Below are positions 7,731-15,624 of a DNA stretch of 28,904 nt, one piece after another. The stretch spans positions 1-28,904 of the forward strand of contig JAHZDG010000028.1 of NCBI GenBank assembly GCA_019422485.1, written 5' to 3'. The DNA is from Alistipes sp. Lineage in GTDB: Bacteria; Bacteroidota; Bacteroidia; Bacteroidales; Rikenellaceae. Every line of letters starts with the position of its first letter. The stretch's first letter is position 1. The notes under the pieces are model-generated. The model was not told the DNA's origin, searched no databases, and was given only the letters and a program-made list of their open reading frames with translations. Position numbers and translations under genes: made by a program.

Positions 7731-8912
7731 ATGACCTATCTGTGCAAACAATCGTGGCGGTGGTACGGGCCGAATGATCCGGTCAGTCTGTGGGATATCC
7801 GTCAGGCCGGAGCCACCGACATCGTCCATGCCCTGCACCACATTCCCAACGGGGAGGTCTGGAGCATCGAAGAGATCCAGAAACGGCAAAAGATGATCGC
7901 CGAAACGGGCCTGACTTGGAGTGTCGTGGAAAGTGTCCCCGTCCATGAACACATCAAAACCCAGACAGGCGATTTCCAACGCTATATCGACAACTACAAA
8001 CAGAGCATCCGCAATCTGGCCTCCTGCGGCATCACCTGCATCACCTATAATTTCATGCCGGTGCTGGACTGGACCCGTACGGATTTGGCCTATACGCTGC
8101 CCGACGGTTCTCGCGCCCTGCGTTTCGAACGGGCGGCCTTCGTGGCTTTCGACCTGTTCATCCTGAAGCGTCCCGGAGCCGAAAAAGAATATACCCCCGA
8201 AGAAATCGAAAAAGCACGGGCCCGTTTCGACCAAATGAGCCCGGCCGACCGGGAACAGCTTACCCGCAACATGATTGCCGGACTGCCCGGTTCGGAAGAA
8301 AGTTTTACGGTAGCCCAATTCCAGGAAGCGCTCAATCGCTACCGGGATATCGACGCCGAAAAACTGCGCGAAAATCTGATCTATTTCCTGCGCGAGGTGG
8401 CTCCCGTGGCCGATGAAGTGGGTGCCGAACTAGTTATTCACCCCGACGACCCCCCTTATCCGATTTTGGGCCTGCCGCGCATTCTCTCCACGGCCGACGA
8501 TTTCCGCCGGCTGATCGAGGCCGTTCCGAACCCATCCAACGGACTCTGTCTCTGCACCGGATCGTTCGGGGTCCGCTCCGACAACGAACTGGCGGCCATG
8601 ATGACCGAATTCGGCGACCGGGTGGGCTTCGTTCACCTGCGCAGCACCTGCCGCGACGCGGAAGGCAATTTCTACGAAGCCAACCACCTGGAAGGTGACG
8701 TAGACATGTACGGCGTCATGAAGGCGTTTCTGGAATTGCAACAACGGCGCCAGAAATCGATTCCGATGCGTCCCGATCACGGACACCAGATGATCGACGA
8801 CCTGAAGAAAAAGACCAACCCCGGTTACTCCTGCATTGGGCGTTTGAGAGGATTGGCCGAACTCCGCGGCCTGGAAATGGGCATTGCCCGCAGCCTCTAT
8901 CCTGAAAAATAA
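7731..8912 (+). CDS. uxuA: Mannonate dehydratase
   Basis: Dehydrates D-mannonate to 2-keto-3-deoxy-D-gluconate (EC 4.2.1.8) in hexuronate catabolism. The 393-residue length is normal. The family's TIM-barrel signatures are clear: WRWYGPNDPVSL and LHHIPNGEVW near the N terminus, SVVESVPVHEHIK, ITYNFMPVLDWTRTDL, the metal-site stretches VIHPDDPP, LCLCTGSFGV and FVHLRST, and a final MRPDHGHQM. His and Cys residues in these stretches are the usual divalent-metal ligands. The ATG follows an A/T-rich stretch without a clear Shine-Dalgarno sequence, which is common in this phylum. It follows the SDR gene on the same strand, with no internal terminator seen, so the two are probably one operon ended by the hairpin just downstream. 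Confidence 0.95.
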   Translation: MTYLCKQSWRWYGPNDPVSLWDIRQAGATDIVHALHHIPNGEVWSIEEIQKRQKMIAETGLTWSVVESVPVHEHIKTQTGDFQRYIDNYKQSIRNLASCGITCITYNFMPVLDWTRTDLAYTLPDGSRALRFERAAFVAFDLFILKRPGAEKEYTPEEIEKARARFDQMSPADREQLTRNMIAGLPGSEESFTVAQFQEALNRYRDIDAEKLRENLIYFLREVAPVADEVGAELVIHPDDPPYPILGLPRILSTADDFRRLIEAVPNPSNGLCLCTGSFGVRSDNELAAMMTEFGDRVGFVHLRSTCRDAEGNFYEANHLEGDVDMYGVMKAFLELQQRRQKSIPMRPDHGHQMIDDLKKKTNPGYSCIGRLRGLAELRGLEMGIARSLYPEK

Positions 8913-8931
8913 GTCCGATCGGACTGAAAAC

Positions 8932-8974
8932 ATTCACCCCAGAGAAGAGTCTCAATTTCTTCTCTGGGGTGAAT
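8932..8974. terminator. Perfect 17-bp hairpin after uxuA
   Basis: ATTCACCCCAGAGAAGA (8932-8948) pairs fully with 8958-8974 around a 9-nt loop. The right arm is followed by TCATTTTG rather than a long T-run. It lies 20 bp after the uxuA stop and is probably the operon terminator. Confidence 0.75.
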
Positions 8975-9060
8975 TCATTTTGAAGGCCTTAGCCCGAACC
9001 ATCTCCCGAAAAAACCGAGCCTCGTCTGCCGGCTGCGATACATTTTTCCCGAATATATAT

Positions 9061-9068
9061 TACCTTTG
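9061..9068 (+). promoter_or_regulatory. -7 element before the first purF-like gene
   Basis: TACCTTTG matches TAnnTTTG exactly. No good TTTG lies 19-21 bases upstream, only a T-rich run at 9043-9047. The transcript would start near 9075, leaving about 27 nt before the ATG at 9102. This also argues against a TTG start at 9066, which lies inside the element. Confidence 0.55.
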
Positions 9069-9101
9069 CTCTCCAAAACAAAACCACAAGCAAAGCAATC
9101 T

Positions 9102-10505
9102 ATGGGAGGATTTTTCGGAACCATCAAGAAAACCAGTTGCGTGACGGATCTCTTCTACGGGATCGACTACAACTCCCACATGGGAACCAAACGGGCCGGG
9201 ATGGCCATGATCAACAACGGGGTCTTCACCCGGGCGATCCACAACATCTCCAACTCCTATTTCCGGACCAAATTCGAATCGGAACTGCCGACCTTCAGCG
9301 GCAACTCGGGCATTGGGGTCATCAGCGACACCGATGCACAGCCGATCATCGTCAACTGCCATCTGGGCAAGTTTGCCATCGTCACCGTGGCACGGGTCAA
9401 CAACCTGCCTGAACTGGAAAAAGAACTGCTCGAAAAAGGAAACCACTTCTGCGAACACAGCAACAACCTCACCAACCAGTCGGAACTGGTGTCAATGCTC
9501 ATCGCCGAAGGAAAAACGTTCACCGAAGGGATCGAAAACGTATTCCGCAAGCTGAAAGGTTCCTGCTCGATGCTGATCCTCACCGAAAACGGGATTATCG
9601 CTGCCCGGGACAAATACGGACGTACGCCCATCATCATCGGTAAAAGCGCCGACGGCTACGCCGCATCCTCGGAAAGCTGCGCCTTCCCCAACCTGGGATA
9701 CGAAACCCACTACTTCCTGGGCCCGGGCGAAATCGTCATGCTCACGGCCAATGGAATGACCCAACTGCGCAAACCGGGCGACAAAATGCAGGTTTGCTCC
9801 TTCCTGTGGGTCTACTACGGTTATGCGGTCTGCGAATACGAAGGTCGCAACGTCGACCAGATGCGCTATCAGTGCGGGGTCGAAATGGGGAAAAACGACG
9901 ACATCGAAGCCGACTTCGTATCCGGCATTCCCGATTCGGGGATTGGCATGGCTCTGGGATATGCCACCGGGAAAGGCATTCCCTATCAGCGCGGCGTCGT
10001 CAAATATACACCGACCTGGCCGCGTAGTTTCACTCCGCCCAACCAACAGATGCGCGAACTGGTCGCCAAAATGAAACTGATTCCCAACCGCTCGCTGTTG
10101 CACGGCAAACGGGTGGTTTTCTGCGACGATTCCATCGTCCGGGGGACCCAACTGAAAGATCATGTCAGCGAATTGTACGATTACGGAGCCAAGGATATCC
10201 ACATCCGCATCAGTTGCCCGCCGCTGATCTACCCATGCAAATTCTTGAACTTCACCGGATCCAAGTCGGAAATGGAACTCATCACCCGCCGGATGATCCA
10301 ACAGCTCGAAGGCGATCCTCACAAAAATCTGGAAGCCTACGCAACCACCGGCTCGCCCCAATACTGCCGCATGGTGGAAAGCATCCGCAAACAGATGAAC
10401 GTATCGTCGCTGAAGTTCAACCCGCTGGAAACGCTGGTCAAATCGATCGGCCTGCCCAAAGAGTGCATCTGCACCCACTGTTTCGACGGCAGCAGCTACG
10501 AATAA
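9102..10505 (+). CDS. PurF-like phosphoribosyltransferase lacking the glutaminase nucleophile
   Basis: Related to glutamine PRPP amidotransferase, the first enzyme of purine synthesis. The 467-residue protein starts MGGFFG where active enzymes expose Cys (normally CGV/CGI after processing). The HxRY segment is replaced by GIGVISDTDAQ (about 70-80) and the HNGNL segment by VARVNNL (96-102), so the glutaminase half looks inactive. The transferase half is intact: VSGIPDSG (273-280), PRSF (307-310) and the PRPP loop VVFCDDSIVRGT (338-349). Cys232 (VCSFLWVYYG), Cys379 (YPCKF), Cys457 and Cys460 (CTHCF) match the places of the [4Fe-4S] ligands known in B. subtilis PurF. The same MGGFFG start is familiar from other Bacteroidales proteins annotated as amidophosphoribosyltransferase, so this is a lineage feature rather than a sequencing error. 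It may use free ammonia, another amine, or ammonia from a partner. Confidence 0.82.
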   Translation: MGGFFGTIKKTSCVTDLFYGIDYNSHMGTKRAGMAMINNGVFTRAIHNISNSYFRTKFESELPTFSGNSGIGVISDTDAQPIIVNCHLGKFAIVTVARVNNLPELEKELLEKGNHFCEHSNNLTNQSELVSMLIAEGKTFTEGIENVFRKLKGSCSMLILTENGIIAARDKYGRTPIIIGKSADGYAASSESCAFPNLGYETHYFLGPGEIVMLTANGMTQLRKPGDKMQVCSFLWVYYGYAVCEYEGRNVDQMRYQCGVEMGKNDDIEADFVSGIPDSGIGMALGYATGKGIPYQRGVVKYTPTWPRSFTPPNQQMRELVAKMKLIPNRSLLHGKRVVFCDDSIVRGTQLKDHVSELYDYGAKDIHIRISCPPLIYPCKFLNFTGSKSEMELITRRMIQQLEGDPHKNLEAYATTGSPQYCRMVESIRKQMNVSSLKFNPLETLVKSIGLPKECICTHCFDGSSYE

Positions 10506-10582
10506 TCTGACATTCGGAAGGGGGCATGCTCCGGTTCATCTTCCGCCGGAAGACCCACCCCTGCAAGATAACCGATTCAACA

Positions 10583-10616
10583 AAAAACGCCGACCTTGCA
10601 GAAGGTCGGCGTTTTT
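10583..10616. terminator. Bidirectional terminator between the purF-like gene and rubrerythrin
   Basis: AAAAACGCCGACCTT (10583-10597) pairs with 10602-10616 around the loop GCAG, with A-run and T-run on opposite sides. It can therefore stop both converging transcripts. It lies 77 bp after the plus-strand stop and 21 bp after the minus-strand stop. Confidence 0.9.
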
Positions 10617-10637
10617 GTCATGCCAGGGCAAATGCTC

Positions 10638-11216
10638 CTAGTAGTTGGTCTTCATGGGTTCGAAATAAGCCTGCGGGTGAGCGCAAGAGGGACACATATC
10701 GGGAGCTTTCTTCCCTTTGTGGATGTATCCGCAGTTGCGGCACTGCCAGGTGATTTCTTCTTCGCGTTCGAAGACTTTACCTTCCTGTACGCGTTTCAAC
10801 AATTCACGATAACGTCTTTCGTGTTCCGCTTCCACGCTGGCGATGAAACGCCATACAGCTGCGATGGCAGGGAACCCTTCTGCTTCGGCCACCTTGGCGA
10901 ATTCCGGATAGAGATCCACCCATTCTTCGTTTTCACCGGCAGCCGCAGCCGTCAAGTTTTCTTCAGTTGTCCCGATCTTACCGGCGGGGAAGCTGGCCGT
11001 AATCTCTACCATCCCCCCTTCGAGGAATTTGAAGAAGCGTTTTGCGTGTTCCTTTTCCTGTTCGGCGGTTTCCAGGAAGACCCCAGCGATCTGTTCGAAA
11101 CCTTCTTTCTTGGCCACGCTGGCGAAGAAGGTGTAACGCGTACGTGCTTGCGATTCGCCGGCGAACGATTTCAACAGGTTCTGTTCGGTTTTCGTTCCTT
11201 TAATACTTTTTGCCAT
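10638..11216 (-). CDS. rbr: Rubrerythrin
   Basis: Cytoplasmic non-haem di-iron peroxidase that reduces hydrogen peroxide and protects anaerobes from oxidative stress. The 192-residue product has the standard two-domain layout. The ferritin-like bundle carries the ligand helices with AGESQAR (Glu21), EQEKEHA (Glu54/His57), ENEEW (95-99) and SVEAEHERRY (127-136). The C-terminal rubredoxin-like domain has QCRNCGY (Cys159, Cys162) and MCPSCAH (Cys175, Cys178) for one iron. The start at 11216 (MAKSIKGTK) is the normal family start; MNMAKS at 11222 is possible, and a longer reading from 11282 would run across the promoter. It is a single gene on the minus strand between two PurF-like genes, with a strong promoter and its own terminator. 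Rubrerythrin is usually induced by peroxide or oxygen, but no operator could be recognised. Confidence 0.96.
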   Translation of the reverse strand: MAKSIKGTKTEQNLLKSFAGESQARTRYTFFASVAKKEGFEQIAGVFLETAEQEKEHAKRFFKFLEGGMVEITASFPAGKIGTTEENLTAAAAGENEEWVDLYPEFAKVAEAEGFPAIAAVWRFIASVEAEHERRYRELLKRVQEGKVFEREEEITWQCRNCGYIHKGKKAPDMCPSCAHPQAYFEPMKTNY

Positions 11217-11259
11217 ATTCATGTAGATTAAGTTAGAGAAATACGGAATTTTTCCTTGA

Positions 11260-11291
11260 CAAAGAAACAATTCTTCCAGCAAGATAACAAA
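11260..11291 (-). promoter_or_regulatory. Promoter of rubrerythrin
   Basis: On the minus strand TTTG (11288-11291), 20 bases, then TTTCTTTG (11260-11267), one base off the TAnnTTTG consensus. Transcription would start near 11253, about 37 nt before the ATG. Confidence 0.65.
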
Positions 11292-11426
11292 ATAATCCGA
11301 TCGTTTTTCTCAATATGCACATAGGCAAATTTTATGCCTCTTTTCACAAAGGGCTTTTCTTTCTCTTTCGGACACATTGCGAGCCCCTTCCACCCCCACA
11401 TTCCGAAGGCAGGTTACGGAAAATGG

Positions 11427-11458
11427 CTTGTCCGTCCGACGAAAAAAATATACCTTTG
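11427..11458 (+). promoter_or_regulatory. Promoter of the second purF
   Basis: CTTG (11427-11430), 20 bases, then TACCTTTG (11451-11458), a full -7 match. The start of transcription would lie about 15 nt upstream of the ATG at 11479, so the leader is very short. Longer upstream starts in the same frame would include the promoter and are not used. Confidence 0.65.
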
Positions 11459-11478
11459 AGGCACTGAAGACAACGACT

Positions 11479-13380
11479 ATGAGCGAAGCGATCAAACACG
11501 AATGTGGAGTGGCCTTCATCCGGCTGCTCAAACCACTGGAATATTACCGAAGCCGATACGGCACCTCGTTTTACGGCCTCAACAAGATGCAGATTCTCAT
11601 GGAGAAACAGCACAATCGAGGCCAAGATGGCGCCGGGTTGGCCAACATCAAACTCTATCCTCGTCCCGGGCACGTTTACATCAATCGCGTACGCTCGAAT
11701 TCCGACGCCCCCATCAAAGATATTTTCCAACGTATCTCCGCGTCGATCCGACAAGCAACCGGTGACGACCCCTTATTATTGAAAGATACCGAATGGCTCA
11801 AAGAACACGTTCCGTTCACCGGAGAAGTTTTTTTGGGCCATTTGCGTTATGGTACGTTCGGCCGCAACGAGATCGAAAACGTCCATCCCGTCAGTCGTGA
11901 AAACAACTGGATGACCCGCAGCCTGGTGCTGGCCGGTAATTTCAACTTGACCAACATCGACGAACTGTTCAATCGACTCACCGAACTGGGACAATATCCG
12001 CCCGCCGCTACCGATACGGTCACCATCCTGGAGCGAATCGGCCACTTCCTCGACCGGGAAAACGAAGACAAATACCAATATTTCAAATCGAAGGGATACA
12101 GCAAGCGGGAAATCACCGAACTGCTGGCTACCCACCTCGACCTCAAGGAAATATTGTCTCTGTCGGCCCGCCGCTGGGACGGCGGCTACGTTATGGCCGG
12201 GATGCTCGGCCACGGTGACGCCTTCATCATGCGCGACCCCTGCGGCATCCGGCCGGCTTATTACTATCAGGATGACGAAGTGCTGGTTGCCGCTTCGGAA
12301 CGGGCCGTCATCCAAACCACCTTCAATGTACCCTACGAACAGGTTCACGAACTGCCGGCCGCTCACGCCCTGATCGTTCGACGCGACGGACAGATTTCGG
12401 TCGAACAATTCACCGCCACACAGGCCGAACGCCCCTGCTCGTTCGAACGGATTTACTTTTCGCGAGGCAGCGACCGCGACATCTATCGTGAACGGAAGAT
12501 GTTGGGACGACTGCTGGTTCCCCAGATTCTGGAAAAAATCGACGGTGACATCGAGCATACCGTCTTCTCCTATATTCCCAATACGGCCGAAAGTGCCTAT
12601 TTCGGTCTGATGGAGGGGCTGAGCGACTATTGCGCCGAAGTGCGGGCCGCTCAGATCATCGAAGAAAAAGATCACCTCGATGAAAATCGGTTGCGACAGA
12701 TTCTCCGCTTCCGTCCCCGTTTCGAGAAGGTGGCCATCAAAGACATCAAGATGCGTACGTTCATCACCCAGGACGATCAGCGCGACGACCTGGTGGCCCA
12801 CGTCTATGACGTGACATACGGCACGATCCGCCCCGGAACGGACACCCTGGTTATTCTGGACGACTCCATCGTACGGGGCACGACCCTGCGTCAGAGTATC
12901 ATCCGCATCCTCGACCGGCTCAACCCCCGCAAGATTGTCATCTGCTCGTCCGCGCCCCAGATCCGTTACCCCGACTGCTACGGTATCGACATGTCACGGT
13001 TAGGCGAATTTGTCGCTTTCCGGGCGGCAATTGACCTGCTGCGCGAACGGGGCATGGAATCACGCATCGAACAGGTTTATCTGGATGCCATCACCCAATG
13101 CGGTCGTGACAGGCACGAAGTCGAAAACGTCGTCAAACGGATCTATGAACCTTTTACCGACGAAGAGATCTCGGCCCAGATCGCCCGGATTGTAACTGCT
13201 CCCGATATTCGCGCCGAAGTGCAGGTCGTCTACCAAAGCGTGCAGGATCTGCATCATGCCATCCCGTTACACAACGGCGACTGGTACTTCACCGGAAACT
13301 ATCCGACCCCCGGAGGCAACGTCGTTGCCAACCGGGCCTTTATCAACTTTTACGAAAACAATAACCAACGAGCCTATTAA
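11479..13380 (+). CDS. purF: Amidophosphoribosyltransferase with intact glutaminase and long insertions
   Basis: Predicted to convert PRPP and glutamine to 5-phosphoribosylamine, the first step of purine synthesis. The 633-residue protein is over 100 residues longer than E. coli or B. subtilis PurF. MSEAIKHE is an eight-residue propeptide before the nucleophile Cys9 (ECGVAF), as in self-processing family members. The glutaminase site is complete: HNRGQDGAG (45-53), HLRY (121-124), AGNFNLTN (152-159, with Phe where HNGNL has Gly) and ATDT (177-180). The transferase half has SYIPNTAESA (364-373), MRTFI (425-429) and the PRPP loop VILDDSIVRGTT (458-469). A stretch rich in charged residues lies between these motifs (about 380-425). 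The B. subtilis CxxC Fe-S motif is absent: the corresponding C terminus reads NGDWYFTGNYPT. A dsbD gene begins 27 bp downstream and may be co-transcribed. Confidence 0.88.
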   Translation: MSEAIKHECGVAFIRLLKPLEYYRSRYGTSFYGLNKMQILMEKQHNRGQDGAGLANIKLYPRPGHVYINRVRSNSDAPIKDIFQRISASIRQATGDDPLLLKDTEWLKEHVPFTGEVFLGHLRYGTFGRNEIENVHPVSRENNWMTRSLVLAGNFNLTNIDELFNRLTELGQYPPAATDTVTILERIGHFLDRENEDKYQYFKSKGYSKREITELLATHLDLKEILSLSARRWDGGYVMAGMLGHGDAFIMRDPCGIRPAYYYQDDEVLVAASERAVIQTTFNVPYEQVHELPAAHALIVRRDGQISVEQFTATQAERPCSFERIYFSRGSDRDIYRERKMLGRLLVPQILEKIDGDIEHTVFSYIPNTAESAYFGLMEGLSDYCAEVRAAQIIEEKDHLDENRLRQILRFRPRFEKVAIKDIKMRTFITQDDQRDDLVAHVYDVTYGTIRPGTDTLVILDDSIVRGTTLRQSIIRILDRLNPRKIVICSSAPQIRYPDCYGIDMSRLGEFVAFRAAIDLLRERGMESRIEQVYLDAITQCGRDRHEVENVVKRIYEPFTDEEISAQIARIVTAPDIRAEVQVVYQSVQDLHHAIPLHNGDWYFTGNYPTPGGNVVANRAFINFYENNNQRAY

Positions 13381-13407
13381 AACGCTCGTATAATTTGATT
13401 TTCCGCC

Positions 13408-15444
13408 ATGAAACGTCGATCGCTACACTGGCTTTTATCCGCACTGTTGCTGAGTCTGCTTCCCCTGATAGCTCCGGCTCAGGACGACTTGAACCCCGTC
13501 CGCTGGAGCAGTTCCGTCGAATCCGATTCAGCCGGGGTGTACCGCCTCGTTTTCACCGCCGACATCCAACTGCCCTGGCACATGTACGACCTGGGGCCTT
13601 ATGAAGGGGGACCCAACCCCACCACTTTTACGTTTACCGAAAATCCGGCCGTCGAACTGTTGGGTGAAATGCAACAGCTGAACCAACCGACCCGGGTGTT
13701 CGATCCGATGTTCGAGATGGAGATCGGCTATTTCTCGGGTGTAGCCCAGTTTGCCCGCTCTGTCCGGCTGAAAAATCCGGACGAAGGAACCACGCTGCAT
13801 GTCAATGTCGAATGGATGGTCTGCGACGACCAGAGTTGCCTGCCGCCGGCCGATCAGGATTTCACCCTGACATTGGGCAAACCGGGGAAAACCTCGTCCA
13901 CGACATCGTCCCTGTCCGGGGGCTCGTCCAACGACACCTCGACACCGACTGTCGACGCCGTGGGTGGCGGAAAGTCGCTCTGGGGGCTGATTCTCGAAGC
14001 CGTATTGTGGGGACTGGCGGCACTGCTCACCCCTTGTGTGTTCCCGATGGTACCGATGACCGTCTCCTTCTTCCTCAAGGGAAGTGACAACAAAGCCCGC
14101 GGTCGTCTGATGGCCTCCCTGTACGGGCTGTTCATCGTACTGCTCTACACCCTGCCCATCACCCTGATCATTCTCATCACCAAACTGGTGGGCGGTGACA
14201 GCGTAACGGCCGACATCTTCAACTGGCTGGCTACACACTGGTTGCCGAACGTGATCTTCTTCCTGGTATTCATGATCTTTGCGGCTTCGTTTTTCGGAGC
14301 TTTCGAAATCACCATGCCCAGCTGGATGGTCAATCGCAGCGATCGCAAAGCCGATCAGGGCGGTGTATTCGGGACCTTCTTCATGGCCCTCACTTTGGTG
14401 CTGGTTTCGTTCTCCTGCACAGGGCCGATCGTCGGTTCTGTCCTCATCAAGTCGACCTCCGGCGAAGTATGGACACCGGTGATCACCATGCTGGCCTTCT
14501 CACTGGCGTTTGCGCTGCCTTTCACGCTGTTTGCCTTCTTCCCGACCCTGCTGAAAAACCTGCCCAAAAGCGGAGGATGGCTTAACTCCGTGAAAATCGT
14601 CCTCGGGTTCCTCGAACTGGCACTGGGGCTGAAATTCCTCAGTGTAGCCGACCAAACCTACCACTGGGGGCTGCTCGACCGGGAAATCTATCTGGCCCTA
14701 TGGATCGTTATTTTAGCTCTGCTGGGTTTCTATCTGTTAGGAAAGATTCGGTTCGCTCACGACAGCGAACCCCGTCCGCTGAGCGTCACCCGGCTGTTGC
14801 TGTCGATCGGGGTATTTGCCTTTGTGGTCTACCTGATTCCGGGAATGTGGGGGGCACCCCTCAAAGGAATTTCCGGCTACCTGCCGCCTTTGCATACACA
14901 GGACTTTGTGTACGCTCCAGTTTATTCCACGACTCCAACCTCCTCTGCGACCGCCAACAGCAATGAAAAACCGGCTAAATACAGCGATTTTCTGAGCCTT
15001 CCCCACGGTTTGAACGGATTTTTCGACTTCAACGAAGCCATGGAATACGCCCGTCAGGCAGGGAAACCGTTGTTCGTGGATTACACGGGCCATGGCTGTG
15101 TCAATTGCCGAGAGATGGAAGCCCGCGTCTGGTCGGATCCTCGAGTGCTCGAACTGCTGCGCGAGAAATTTGTCGTGGTGGCCCTCTACTCCGACGACAA
15201 AAAAACGCTGCCCGAATCCGAATGGGTCACGACCGAAAACGGCAAAGTACTCAAAAGCTTAGGCAAGATTAACGCTTATCTGGCCCATAAACGGTTTGGG
15301 GTCAACTCCCAGCCCTACTACCTGATTCTGAACGGATCGGGCGAACCGATGGCTCCGGGACGAGGGTATGACCTGGACATCGCCGGATTTGTTCAGTTTT
15401 TGGAAACGGGTCTGGAAAATTACGCAGCCAATCCGGGAAAATAG
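13408..15444 (+). CDS. dsbD: DsbD-like thiol:disulfide interchange protein (thioredoxin-linked electron transporter)
   Basis: Carries reducing equivalents from cytoplasmic thioredoxin across the inner membrane to periplasmic thiol proteins. All three DsbD parts are present in 678 residues. After a signal peptide (to about residue 25, APAQ) comes the alpha domain with Cys139 and Cys144 (VCDDQSC). A serine/threonine-rich linker (about 160-185) leads to the polytopic domain with Cys210 (TPCVFPM) and Cys337 (FSCTGPIVG), the two membrane redox cysteines. After further membrane helices the C-terminal thioredoxin-like domain carries Cys564 and Cys567 (GCVNC). The reading frame starts 27 bp after purF; no clear promoter or terminator was seen between them, so read-through is likely. 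No clear terminator follows it either. Bacteroidetes copies are often annotated simply as cytochrome c biogenesis or thioredoxin proteins. Confidence 0.93.
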   Translation: MKRRSLHWLLSALLLSLLPLIAPAQDDLNPVRWSSSVESDSAGVYRLVFTADIQLPWHMYDLGPYEGGPNPTTFTFTENPAVELLGEMQQLNQPTRVFDPMFEMEIGYFSGVAQFARSVRLKNPDEGTTLHVNVEWMVCDDQSCLPPADQDFTLTLGKPGKTSSTTSSLSGGSSNDTSTPTVDAVGGGKSLWGLILEAVLWGLAALLTPCVFPMVPMTVSFFLKGSDNKARGRLMASLYGLFIVLLYTLPITLIILITKLVGGDSVTADIFNWLATHWLPNVIFFLVFMIFAASFFGAFEITMPSWMVNRSDRKADQGGVFGTFFMALTLVLVSFSCTGPIVGSVLIKSTSGEVWTPVITMLAFSLAFALPFTLFAFFPTLLKNLPKSGGWLNSVKIVLGFLELALGLKFLSVADQTYHWGLLDREIYLALWIVILALLGFYLLGKIRFAHDSEPRPLSVTRLLLSIGVFAFVVYLIPGMWGAPLKGISGYLPPLHTQDFVYAPVYSTTPTSSATANSNEKPAKYSDFLSLPHGLNGFFDFNEAMEYARQAGKPLFVDYTGHGCVNCREMEARVWSDPRVLELLREKFVVVALYSDDKKTLPESEWVTTENGKVLKSLGKINAYLAHKRFGVNSQPYYLILNGSGEPMAPGRGYDLDIAGFVQFLETGLENYAANPGK

Positions 15445-15464
15445 TCTTCCCTCGGGACTGTTCT

Positions 15465-15495
15465 CTTGAGGATTCCCGAAAAAAACGTATATTTG
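15465..15495 (+). promoter_or_regulatory. Promoter of the CAT tRNA
   Basis: CTTG (15465-15468), 19 bases, then TATATTTG (15488-15495), an exact -7 match. Transcription would start about 40 nt before the tRNA. Confidence 0.7.
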
Positions 15496-15540
15496 CACAC
15501 CGAGTTTCGACAAACCATACGGAAGTCGAAGCGACTGTGG

Positions 15541-15614
15541 GGGCCCATAGCTCAGTTGGTCAGAGCAGCGGACTCATAATCCGAAGGTCGTGGGATCATG
15601 CCCCTCTGGGCCCA
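15541..15614 (+). tRNA. tRNA with CAT anticodon (Met or lysidine-modified Ile2), unusual T-loop
   Basis: A full cloverleaf can be drawn. The acceptor stem is GGGCCCA with TGGGCCC (7 bp) and the discriminator is A. The D arm is GCTC/GAGC with loop AGTTGGTCA. The anticodon arm has loop CTCATAA (anticodon CAT), and the variable region is AGGTC. No CCA is encoded. Oddities are a G27-A43 mismatch at the top of the anticodon stem, a T50-T64 mismatch in the T stem, and a T-loop reading ATCATGC instead of TTCRANY, which changes positions 54 and 58. The GC-rich acceptor stem resembles minor isoleucine tRNA as much as elongator methionine tRNA, so the amino acid is left open. A dedicated promoter and terminator make this a single-gene transcript. 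Confidence 0.88.
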
Positions 15615-15624
15615 CTTGAACATC

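Noticed and set aside
9102..9107. Frameshift or wrong start hiding the PurF nucleophile Cys
   Set aside because: The promoter lies only about 35-40 bp upstream, the upstream frame has no CGV/CGI-like segment, and the other glutaminase residues are also lost, so the absence is real.
9492..10478. 328-codon minus-strand open frame
   Set aside because: Antisense to the first PurF-like gene, whose motifs are unmistakable.
11776..12801. 341-codon minus-strand open frame
   Set aside because: Antisense to the second PurF gene; no independent coding signal.
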